From contig JAISQV010000002.1 of assembly GCA_031273985.1 (NCBI GenBank), positions 1 to 7,316 on the forward strand: a DNA stretch of 7,316 nucleotides. The letters are read 5' to 3'. Below are positions 1 through 4,704 of this stretch, piece after piece (the stretch's first letter is position 1; every line of letters begins with the position of its first letter). The stretch is from Spirochaetaceae bacterium. Its GTDB lineage: Bacteria > Spirochaetota > Spirochaetia > Treponematales > Breznakiellaceae. The notes below the pieces were generated by a model, which was given only the letters and a program-made list of their open reading frames with translations, did no database searches and was not told where the DNA came from. Both the position numbers and the translations under genes were made by a program.

Positions 1-582
1 GGTAAGCATTGCGTAACGGCCATAGCCAACGGGCATATTTCAGGCCGCAGCGTGGGCGCTCCCCCCACGGACCTGGTCTTGCGCATGGTTAACCGGGGCC
101 TGTGGAAGACGAGGGATTATGTGTGCAACTACCGGGGCAGGGCCGCCGGCAAGCGGCTCCTCCGCTGCTCCACCCTCTTCATCAAGTCCGGCGGCGAACT
201 TCTGGGTATGCTCTGCATCAACGTAGACACCAGCAGTTACGTCAGCCTCAGCGAGGGCATACTGCGCCTCGCCGGGATAGAGCCGGAGGCATTCCCCAGG
301 CCGGCGAAGGGAAAGGCCCGCGGGGAGGATCTCTACCGGGACAGGGAAGCCATGATCAAGGCGGTGCTGGAGGAGATGGGAATTGAAGGGGACGCCGCCG
401 GGAAGCTGACCCAGGAAAACAGGCTCCCTGTCATAGAGCGGCTCATGGAACAGGGGGTCTTCCTCCTCCGGGGCTCCGTAAGCAGCGTGGCAAGGAAGCT
501 CCGCTGCTCCGAGGCCAGCCTCTACCGCTACATAGGCGTCCTGAACAAACGGAAGGCGGAGGAGTTAGGAGGGAGGAGTTAA
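1..582 (+). CDS. YheO/DauR-type HTH transcriptional regulator, 5'-truncated by window edge
   Basis: The frame is open from base 1 and runs 193 codons to TAA at 580-582, so the start lies outside the window; the GTG at 52 is internal. Seen: the fragment opens with AIANGHISGRSVGAP at residues 7-21, which resembles the core of the YheO-like PAS domain. The CINVDTSSY strand near residue 72 fits the end of that domain. A C-terminal helix-turn-helix follows at about residues 140-182, with GVFLLRGSVSSVARKL and then CSEASLYRYI as recognition helix. Known for the family: an N-terminal PAS-like sensing domain joined to a DauR-like HTH, about 220-240 residues, so roughly 30-50 residues are missing here. 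Members are cytoplasmic DNA-binding regulators; the ligand and targets cannot be told from this sequence. The last few codons (EELGGRS) lie inside a repeat module that recurs at 1287-1305, so the C-terminal tail may be repeat-derived. Confidence 0.85.
   Translation, partial: GKHCVTAIANGHISGRSVGAPPTDLVLRMVNRGLWKTRDYVCNYRGRAAGKRLLRCSTLFIKSGGELLGMLCINVDTSSYVSLSEGILRLAGIEPEAFPRPAKGKARGEDLYRDREAMIKAVLEEMGIEGDAAGKLTQENRLPVIERLMEQGVFLLRGSVSSVARKLRCSEASLYRYIGVLNKRKAEELGGRS
563..581 (+). repeat. Purine-rich GAGTTAGGAGG module, copy 1
   Basis: A 19-base stretch that recurs at 1287-1305 with one mismatch (A at 574, C at 1298). Copy 1 encodes the last residues of the upstream regulator and supplies most of its stop codon. 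Copy 2 is just after the stop of the next gene. Both copies are followed by a TTTGTG/TTCGTG-type stretch, so the modules occur in the same order in both places. Confidence 0.6.
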
Positions 583-613
583 GAGAGGGTCCATCCTTTG
601 TGTTCTTGGTGGT

Positions 614-619
614 TATAAT
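614..619 (+). promoter_or_regulatory. Perfect TATAAT, possible -10 for the membrane-protein gene
   Basis: TATAAT lies 50 bases before the TTG start at 670. No good -35 is present: the bases 17 upstream (591-596, CCATCC) do not match TTGACA. The nearby TG is one base too far upstream for an extended -10. The hexamer sits inside repeat-like sequence (TTTGTGTTCTTGGTGG), so it may be fortuitous. Confidence 0.25.
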
Positions 620-669
620 CTTTATTCGTATTTGCGGGTCACGTTTAGAGGGGGGATCAGTGCGGGCCA

Positions 670-1266
670 TTGAAAAACCGGTTCCCGCAACGTATCATAC
701 GAATCATGGAGCGGGAAGAAGAAGGCGGCGGCCCCAAGGCGGGCCAGTCCGCCCGGGACAACCCCAATCAGGACCTGGTGTTTCACTATTCCCGGGAACG
801 GCGGCTGGCACGGGCCTCCCCCGCGGTGCGCTCCCTCTACGAAGGGGAGCCGCGCTCCCGGAGCCTCCTCCGGGCGATCCGGGCAAACCCGTCGGGGTTG
901 TGGGTGTTCTTCTCCATCCTCATCGTGGCTGCCTTCATGTTCGTCTATGCCTCGGGGAACCGGAGAAGCGGAGCCCCGGACCTGGAGGGCAATGCCCTCA
1001 GCCTGCGCGCCCTGCATTTCCCCGGCGCCACCCACGTGCTGCTCGGCAAAAAGGCCGCAGGGGAGGGCGGCTACACCGGCCCTGTGGACCTGGCCCTCTC
1101 CGCGCCCCGGAGCGAAAACACCCCCCCCATAGAAACCCGGCGCGTCTACTTTACCGGGGAAGCGGAGGAAGAATTCAGGTTTTCCCTGCCCTTCGAGACA
1201 ACGGAACTCCTCGTGGTGATCCGCGCCGGCGACACCGTCAGGAGCTTCCGGGTCAAAGCTGAATAA
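670..1266 (+). CDS. Unknown single-pass membrane protein
   Basis: A 198-residue protein that I do not recognise. Seen: residues 1-75 are charged and arginine-rich (RERRLARASPAVRSLY at about 41-57). One clear membrane segment lies at about 76-95 (GLWVFFSILIVAAFMFVYAS). About 100 residues follow, ending in strand-like stretches (TELLVVIRAGDTVRSFRVKAE region, 178-198). The positive-inside rule predicts a cytoplasmic N-terminus and an outer C-terminal domain. No lipobox, catalytic motif or cysteine is visible. The TTG start at 670 is chosen because a purine-rich AGAGGGGG at 647-654 is upstream, but the gap of about 15 bases is long. ATG at 706 is in frame but has no ribosome binding site. A start at 660 (GTG) is in another frame. 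The gene is 87 bases after the regulator and could share its transcript. Function is not inferred. Confidence 0.7.
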   Translation: MKNRFPQRIIRIMEREEEGGGPKAGQSARDNPNQDLVFHYSRERRLARASPAVRSLYEGEPRSRSLLRAIRANPSGLWVFFSILIVAAFMFVYASGNRRSGAPDLEGNALSLRALHFPGATHVLLGKKAAGEGGYTGPVDLALSAPRSENTPPIETRRVYFTGEAEEEFRFSLPFETTELLVVIRAGDTVRSFRVKAE

Positions 1267-1340
1267 GTTAGAAGTGATAAGGGATAAGTTAGGAGGGCGG
1301 AGTTAGAAGATATAGGCGGACTTCCACTTATGCCTTTCCC

Positions 1341-1401
1341 TCCTTCGTGCGCCTTTGTGGTTAAATTCTTCGTTTTGTGAAGTTCCCTTCTCCGTGTAGT
1401 C
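1341..1401 (+). repeat. 60-bp direct repeat, copy 1
   Basis: Matches 1468-1526 closely. The central 23 bases (1362-1384 here, 1487-1509 there) are identical and start TAAATTCTTCG. Both copies run from a CCTTCGTGCGCC stretch into CCGTGTAGTC. The spacing between copies is about 125 bases. Confidence 0.8.
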
Positions 1402-1402
1402 G

Positions 1403-1430
1403 ACTTTTCCTTATACCGTAGCGGAAAAGT
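1403..1430. repeat. Hairpin, 8-bp stem, 12-nt loop
   Basis: ACTTTTCC (1403-1410) is the exact reverse complement of GGAAAAGT (1423-1430). It lies between the two 60-bp repeat copies. There is no T-run on either side, so a classic terminator is unlikely. Confidence 0.45.
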
Positions 1431-1467
1431 GAGGTCCGTGGTTATCCTCTTTCTTCGCCTTCGTGTC

Positions 1468-1526
1468 CCCTTCGTGCGCCTTCGTGTAAATTCTTCGTTT
1501 TGTGAAGTTATCCTGTCCGTGTAGTC
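1468..1526 (+). repeat. 60-bp direct repeat, copy 2
   Basis: Second copy of the unit at 1341-1401. It differs mainly by loss of two bases in the GTGGTTAAA/GTGTAAA stretch and by changes after GAAGTT. Confidence 0.8.
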
Positions 1527-1596
1527 TGTGTCGTCCGTGGTTAATATTCTCTTTATTCCCTTCGCCTTACTCACCGTTTAAGTACGAAACCGCCCG

Positions 1597-2013
1597 CTAC
1601 TCCTCCCCGCCCAGGCGGCGGCTCTTCTTGAGTTCGCTGTGGATGCGCTTGGAGCGGAGCCGCTGCTCCCGGATTTTCCGGCTTGGCCGGGTGGGCTTCC
1701 GCGTCTTGGGAAGCCGGGCCGCCGCGCTGAGGAGCCCCTCAAGGCGGGCGTAGGCCTGCTCCAGGTTGCTGCGCCGTGAGCGCTCGCCGTCGGCGCTCAC
1801 GATGATCTCGTCATCCCCGGTTATGCGGCCCGCCAGAGTCTCCCGGAGGCGGGCAAGCTCCGGGCCGCTCAGCCCGGCAAGCAGGGAAAGGGGGAGGCGC
1901 AGCGTTACCCTGGTATTGACCTTGTTGACATTCTGTCCGCCGGGCCCGCCGGAACGGGAAAAGAGCGTTTCCGCCGAGGAACGGATCGATGAACGAAGCA
2001 GGCGTAGATCCAC
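1597..2013 (-). CDS. arfB: Peptidyl-tRNA hydrolase ArfB (YaeJ/ICT1 family)
   Basis: A 138-residue protein. Role in the family: it enters ribosomes stalled without a stop codon and hydrolyses the peptidyl-tRNA, independently of codon recognition. Seen: the release-factor motif SGGPGGQNVNK at residues 21-31, with catalytic GGQ at 25-27, then VNTRVTLRL. A lysine/arginine-rich C-terminal tail starts at about residue 102 (KTRKPTRPSRKIREQRL...). This tail is the part that in known members lies in the empty mRNA entry channel, and it separates ArfB from full release factors, which also have a codon-reading domain. The length matches E. coli YaeJ (140). The start is GTG at 2013-2011; no alternative start lies in the 28-base gap after cheB, and the ribosome binding site is weak, so re-initiation after cheB is plausible. 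Its place in a chemotaxis transcript looks accidental. Confidence 0.92.
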   Translation of the reverse strand: MDLRLLRSSIRSSAETLFSRSGGPGGQNVNKVNTRVTLRLPLSLLAGLSGPELARLRETLAGRITGDDEIIVSADGERSRRSNLEQAYARLEGLLSAAARLPKTRKPTRPSRKIREQRLRSKRIHSELKKSRRLGGEE

Positions 2014-2041
2014 TACAAGCGTCTCTGGAAACCCGGCCCCG

Positions 2042-3187
2042 TCAGCGCGGGGTCTTGGCCACGGCGCAGATCCGGGAAGCCATCTTGTCCAGGGGGACCT
2101 GCTCCATGACGTGCCCCAGCTCGTAGGCCACCCGGGGCATACCGTAGACCACGGCGCTTGCCTCGTCCTGGCCCAGCGTCATGCCGCCCTCCTTGAAGAT
2201 AGTCCCCAACTGCTGGGCCCCGTCCCGGCCCATGCCCGTCATGATCACCCCCAGGGCGTGGTTCTGGTAGACCAGCGCCACGGAAGCGAACAGCACGTCC
2301 GCCGAAGGCCGGTGCCCGCTCACCAGGGGCGCGTCGGAAAGATGGGCCGCCACATGAACGCCCCGGCGCTCCACCTCCAGATGCTTGTTCCCCTGGGCTA
2401 TGAGGATACGTCCGGGAATGACGGGGTCCCCCTCCTCGGCCTCCTTCACCTCCAGGGGGCATATACGGTCGAGGCTCTTGGCAAATTCATTGGTAAAGCC
2501 GGCGGGCATATGCTGGACCACCACGATGGGCACCTTGAGGTCCGCGTCCAGTTTGGAAAACACCAGCCGCAGGGCGTCGGGCCCGCCGGTGCTGATCCCA
2601 ATGGCGATGATCTCCGTGCTGGCGGGCCTCCGAATCGGCGTGGGGGGCTTGCCGGCAACAGCCGGACCCGAGGGCCCCAGAATAGCCGTCAGAATATCCA
2701 GCTTGGGGGCGGCTTCCGGGGCCTTGGCCTGGGCGGAAACTTCCTGGGCGGAGAGAACCTTTTTACCCTTGGTCCGCCGGTACTGGCCGCCGTAACCCAG
2801 CAGCATGGGGATAAGGGTGTCCTTGACCGTGTGAATATCCCCGGAGATGGAGCCCGAAGGCTTCTGAATAAAGTCGCTCGCCCCCAGGGCCAAGGCCTCC
2901 ATCGTAATCTCCGCGCCCCTGGCGGCGATGGAGGAGAGAATCACCACGGGAATCTCCATGCCCAGCTTTTTCCGCTCCCTGAGAAATTCGATGCCGTTCA
3001 TTTCAGGCATCTCCAGGTCCAGGCAGATCACGTCCGGGTTTACCCGGGCTATCTTGTCCAGGGCGAAACGGCCGTTCATGGCCTTTTCGGCGATGACAAG
3101 ACCGGGCGTCTCCTCCACCATCCGGCCTATCAGGTTACGCATAAGCGCCGAGTCGTCAACAATCAGTACCCCAATCTCGTCAGCCAC
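2042..3187 (-). CDS. cheB: Chemotaxis protein-glutamate methylesterase/glutamine deamidase CheB
   Basis: A 381-residue response regulator that removes methyl groups from chemoreceptor glutamates (and deamidates glutamines), resetting the receptor array. Seen: receiver domain at about 1-125 with acidic D11-D12, phospho-acceptor D57 (in CLDLEMPEMNG), switch S85/S86 and K109. A linker follows, rich in A, P and K, at about 135-190. The methylesterase domain at about 191-381 has catalytic S199 (GISTGGPDAL), H226 (VVQHMPAGF) and D322 (MTGMGRDG), plus the conserved SGHRPSADVLF at 290-300. The family is about 350 residues in enterics; the extra length is mainly the linker. The start is GTG with a strong AAGGAG (3199-3194) six bases upstream. 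It lies 79 bases after cheR, which makes and balances the same methyl mark; the kinase CheA that should phosphorylate it is not in the window. Confidence 0.97.
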   Translation of the reverse strand: MADEIGVLIVDDSALMRNLIGRMVEETPGLVIAEKAMNGRFALDKIARVNPDVICLDLEMPEMNGIEFLRERKKLGMEIPVVILSSIAARGAEITMEALALGASDFIQKPSGSISGDIHTVKDTLIPMLLGYGGQYRRTKGKKVLSAQEVSAQAKAPEAAPKLDILTAILGPSGPAVAGKPPTPIRRPASTEIIAIGISTGGPDALRLVFSKLDADLKVPIVVVQHMPAGFTNEFAKSLDRICPLEVKEAEEGDPVIPGRILIAQGNKHLEVERRGVHVAAHLSDAPLVSGHRPSADVLFASVALVYQNHALGVIMTGMGRDGAQQLGTIFKEGGMTLGQDEASAVVYGMPRVAYELGHVMEQVPLDKMASRICAVAKTPR

Positions 3188-3193
3188 CGTATA

Positions 3194-3199
3194 CTCCTT
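3194..3199 (-). promoter_or_regulatory. cheB ribosome binding site
   Basis: AAGGAG on the minus strand, six bases before GTG at 3187. It fixes the cheB start and shows that cheB has independent translation initiation rather than coupling to cheR. Confidence 0.8.
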
Positions 3200-3215
3200 A
3201 CCGGGGGGCCCAAAA

Positions 3216-3256
3216 CCCGCTTGCGCGGGGGTGCCCTCCCCTGCCCCTCCGGGCAG
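3216..3256 (-). repeat. Two GC-rich hairpins between cheR and cheB
   Basis: In cheR-to-cheB direction, a perfect 6-bp stem comes first: CTGCCC (3241-3246) with GGGCAG (3251-3256), loop of four. A 5-bp stem follows, CCCGC (3216-3220) with GCGGG (3225-3229), loop TTGC. They fill most of the 79-base gap and end 17 bases before the cheB ribosome binding site. No T-run follows, so they look like RNA-stabilising or attenuating structures, or repeat remnants, rather than terminators. Confidence 0.5.
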
Positions 3257-3266
3257 CCTTGCTAGC

Positions 3267-4088
3267 TCAGACCCACTTCCGGTACAACGTGGCCCACTGG
3301 GTCTTTATAAACTCAAACTGGGTATCCATACCAAAGAGCGATTCCGAATGCCCTATGAACAGGAACGACTTACCGGACATGGATTCCCAAAAATGATTTA
3401 TCACATTGGCCTGGGCCGCCTCGTCAAAATAGATGATCACATTCCGGCAGAACACCAGGTCGAGGCCCCGCAGACCCGCGTCATTCTTCAAATTATGGTA
3501 GTCAAAACGGATCCGGGACTTGATATCCTGATGCACCGTGTAGCCCCCCTCAACCTTGTCGAAGTACTTCTTGAGGTAACTGTCGGGGATTCCTACAATC
3601 TTGCTTTCGTTATAAAGCCCCTCCTTGGCCGTCATAAGGCACTTGAGGCTGATGTCGCTGGCCACAATGTCGTACTTCCAGGGCGGAGGCAGAATTTCAC
3701 TCAGAAGCATGGCGATGGTGTAGGGCTCCTCCCCGGTGGAACATCCGGCGCTCCATATTTTGATGGTCGTACTGCCGGAATTCTTCTTGATATTCATCAA
3801 TTCGGGGATAACGTGTTTCTCCAGACAGTCAAAATGAGCCTGATTACGGAAAAACCGGGTTAAATTCGTGGTGATGGAGTCCAGGAAGCTCTTCAGCTCC
3901 TCCTTGTCCCGCGAAAGTTGGGAAAAATACTCCTTCACCGTCGCGACTTTGTTCTCCCTAAGCCGCTCCCTAAGCCTGCTTTCCAGAATAGCCCGGTTGG
4001 TGGCCGTAAAATGAATGCCGCTTTCGTTGTAAATCAGGCTGCGATACTGGTCAAAGTCCGCATCGGAAAAAAACACATCATCTGCCAT
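3267..4088 (-). CDS. cheR: Chemotaxis protein-glutamate O-methyltransferase CheR
   Basis: A 273-residue cytoplasmic enzyme that uses S-adenosylmethionine to methylate glutamates on chemoreceptors, the reaction opposed by CheB. Seen: helical N-terminal domain (about 1-85) ending in SITTNLTRFFRN at 71-82. The SAM-binding motif is IWSAGCSTGEEPYTIAM at 111-127, with an acidic SDIS at 144-147, then FCRNVIIYFD at 213-222 and GHSESLFG at about 246-253. All are typical of CheR, and the length is normal (E. coli 286). No TPR domain is fused. The ATG at 4088 is the only usable start: an in-frame TAG is four codons upstream and the next methionine is at residue 98. There is no Shine-Dalgarno sequence; a promoter placed to start transcription on this ATG implies a leaderless message. 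It is first in the cheR-cheB-arfB series. Confidence 0.97.
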   Translation of the reverse strand: MADDVFFSDADFDQYRSLIYNESGIHFTATNRAILESRLRERLRENKVATVKEYFSQLSRDKEELKSFLDSITTNLTRFFRNQAHFDCLEKHVIPELMNIKKNSGSTTIKIWSAGCSTGEEPYTIAMLLSEILPPPWKYDIVASDISLKCLMTAKEGLYNESKIVGIPDSYLKKYFDKVEGGYTVHQDIKSRIRFDYHNLKNDAGLRGLDLVFCRNVIIYFDEAAQANVINHFWESMSGKSFLFIGHSESLFGMDTQFEFIKTQWATLYRKWV

Positions 4089-4094
4089 GATTCT

Positions 4095-4123
4095 ATACTA
4101 CGTTTTGCGTAACCCCCTGTCAA
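4095..4123 (-). promoter_or_regulatory. cheR promoter (sigma70-type), leaderless spacing
   Basis: On the minus strand a perfect TTGACA (4123-4118) is followed by a 17-base spacer and TAGTAT (4100-4095, four of six matches to TATAAT). Counting +1 as seven bases after the -10 puts the start at 4088, the A of the cheR ATG. This fits the absence of any ribosome binding site. Confidence 0.65.
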
Positions 4124-4141
4124 TTGGACGGGGAGAGCGCG

Positions 4142-4175
4142 TTTGCCGGGCAGACGGCGCGGTCTTGTCGGCAAA
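4142..4175. repeat. Inverted repeat with nested stem
   Basis: TTTGCCG (4142-4148) pairs exactly with CGGCAAA (4169-4175). Inside, AGAC (4152-4155) pairs with GTCT (4162-4165). First element of the hairpin run. Confidence 0.6.
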
Positions 4176-4178
4176 GGT

Positions 4179-4247
4179 GAGGGCGGGTTGTACCGGCCCG
4201 GCGGCGAGCTCGATGCTCTTGCCCGGCGGCGGATACACCCCGCCCTC
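4179..4247. repeat. 69-bp imperfect palindrome
   Basis: GAGGGCGGG (4179-4187) is the exact reverse complement of CCCGCCCTC (4239-4247). After one mismatch the stem continues with TGTA/TACA, then CCG/CGG beside a bulged base. The apex holds a direct repeat, GCCCGGCGGCG, at 4196-4206 and 4221-4231, and a small GAGC/GCTC stem (4206-4218). Confidence 0.65.
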
Positions 4248-4270
4248 AAGTGTTTCGGCAAGGGGGTGCG

Positions 4271-4316
4271 CCGCCTGTCCGGCGGTCCCGCAGGGGTCCT
4301 GCGCTCAAGGCCCCTG
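4271..4316. repeat. Two adjacent inverted repeats
   Basis: CCGCC (4271-4275) pairs with GGCGG (4281-4285). CAGGGG (4291-4296) pairs with CCCCTG (4311-4316). Both are weaker than the stems on each side. Confidence 0.45.
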
Positions 4317-4364
4317 CCCGCCTGGGGGCGGCGCGAAGCGCTCCGGGGGGCCGGGGGCGTTGCC

Positions 4365-4391
4365 GCTGAAAACCGCAAAGCGGTTTTCAGC
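4365..4391. repeat. Perfect 12-bp stem with AAA loop
   Basis: GCTGAAAACCGC (4365-4376) is the exact reverse complement of GCGGTTTTCAGC (4380-4391), with a three-base loop AAA. No T-run follows on the plus strand, so a standard terminator is not supported. Confidence 0.85.
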
Positions 4392-4394
4392 TTG

Positions 4395-4419
4395 GGAGTT
4401 TGCGCGGAGCGCAAACTCC
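4395..4419. repeat. Perfect 11-bp stem with GGA loop
   Basis: GGAGTTTGCGC (4395-4405) is the exact reverse complement of GCGCAAACTCC (4409-4419), with loop GGA. It begins only three bases after the preceding 12-bp stem, making a tandem pair. Confidence 0.85.
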
Positions 4420-4440
4420 AGGGAGAGAGCACGGGGCGTT

Positions 4441-4493
4441 GCGGGGTGTCCCCGCTGTGGGGGTAGCGGAAGACCCCGCAGGGCCGCAGGCCC
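4441..4493. repeat. Two short stems flanking a shared module
   Basis: GCGGGG/CCCCGC (4441-4455, loop TGT) and GGGCC/GGCCC (4481-4493, loop GCA). Between them GCGGAAGACCCCG (4466-4478) recurs exactly at 6355-6367, where it is again followed by a hairpin. Confidence 0.6.
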
Positions 4494-4509
4494 GAGGAGG
4501 CTGGAGCGC

Positions 4510-4526
4510 AGGGGGCTTGGCCCCCT
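4510..4526. repeat. 7-bp stem with TTG loop upstream of hydG promoter
   Basis: AGGGGGC (4510-4516) pairs with GCCCCCT (4520-4526). It is the last element of the hairpin run, ending 19 bases before the hydG -35. It could act as a weak barrier to read-through, but no T-run is present on either strand. Confidence 0.55.
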
Positions 4527-4545
4527 CCTCATTCCTAACTTCCCT

Positions 4546-4575
4546 TTGACAGGCGGGGAACCTTTGGTTTATACT
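4546..4575 (+). promoter_or_regulatory. hydG promoter (sigma70-type)
   Basis: Perfect TTGACA at 4546-4551, an 18-base spacer, then TATACT at 4570-4575 (five of six). The predicted start is near 4581-4583. That gives a leader of about 195 bases to hydG and about 123 to the small ORF. No operator palindrome overlaps the core promoter. Confidence 0.7.
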
Positions 4576-4581
4576 GATCCG

Positions 4582-4704
4582 CAGAAGGGCCGCCAAAGTT
4601 TTTGCCCCCTTCGGCCATGGGCGGTGAGAAGCCTCTTGCCCCCGGTGGCGTTTACTATACCTAACCTTAGGGATCAAGACGGGTTCTGATCCGGTGAGGG
4701 GCGT
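4582..4704 (+). promoter_or_regulatory. Structured hydG 5' leader, function unknown
   Basis: The leader can pair in several ways. GAAGGG (4584-4589) matches CCCTTC (4607-4612), and CCGCC (4590-4594) matches GGCGG (4620-4624); together these would interlock as an H-type pseudoknot. GGGC/GCCC (4619-4622, 4638-4641) competes. GGATCA (4671-4676) pairs with TGATCC (4687-4692), ending four bases before the small ORF's ribosome binding site. TTGCCCCC occurs twice (4602-4609, 4636-4643). I do not recognise a known riboswitch class. Confidence 0.4.
4696..4701 (+). promoter_or_regulatory. Ribosome binding site of the small leader ORF
   Basis: GAGGGG three bases before ATG at 4705 (GAGG with a five-base gap). 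It is a credible site and the main reason for believing that the 24-codon ORF is translated. Confidence 0.55.

Larger units (their letters stand above)
1267..1596. repeat. Intergenic repeat block (TTCGTG / CCGTG family)
   Basis: A spacer of 330 bases between convergent genes, without a credible gene. It is made of degenerate tandem units: CCTTCGTG and relatives at about 1342-1360 and 1458-1486, and CCGTGTAGTC / TCCGTGGTTA units at 1392-1401, 1435-1444, 1517-1526 and 1534-1543. The first bases hold a purine-rich module (1287-1305). On the minus strand this reads as ACCACGGA.. and ACACGAAGG.. units, a type of dispersed intergenic repeat that commonly gives spurious ORFs rich in TTDDTDYTD-like residues. 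No promoter or terminator for either flanking gene is clear here. Confidence 0.75.
4089..4704. other. Divergent cheR/hydG spacer, gene-free
   Basis: A stretch of 616 bases between divergent genes. The edges carry the cheR promoter (4095-4123, minus) and the hydG promoter (4546-4575, plus). Between them, 4142-4526 is very GC-rich and consists almost wholly of inverted repeats. Bases 4582-4704 are the predicted hydG leader. ORFs that cross this area are low-complexity and lack family resemblance, so I call no gene here. Confidence 0.7.

Noticed and set aside
600..1262. 220-codon frame overlapping the membrane-protein gene
   Set aside because: Its product is arginine/proline/glycine-rich without structure, whereas the +1 frame at 670 has a clean membrane segment and balanced composition.
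1341..1526. Regular repeats as a CRISPR array
   Set aside because: Only two long copies exist, units are degenerate and of mixed length, and there are no spacers of constant size or cas genes.
1146..1574. 142-codon minus-strand frame with TTDDTDYTDR-like residues
   Set aside because: It is a read-through of the intergenic repeats and overlaps the 3' end of the membrane-protein gene; such residue patterns are typical artefacts of this repeat type.
1766..3265. 499-codon plus-strand frame opposite cheB and arfB
   Set aside because: It mirrors two unmistakable genes on the other strand, is rich in H, G, R and P without any family motif, and arises from their strong third-position GC bias.
4365..4419. 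Pair of strong stems as Rho-independent terminators
   Set aside because: Neither is followed by a T-run on either strand, and no gene ends nearby in either direction.
4143..4466. 107-codon plus-strand frame in the cheR/hydG spacer (and overlapping frames at 4087-4689 and 4034-4432)
   Set aside because: They run across the hairpin array, have biased R/G/A composition and lack a supporting ribosome binding site or family resemblance.
4582..4704. Known riboswitch (TPP, cobalamin, c-di-GMP, FMN, SAM) in the hydG leader
   Set aside because: I compared the leader with the conserved cores I remember and found no match; only generic stems are visible.
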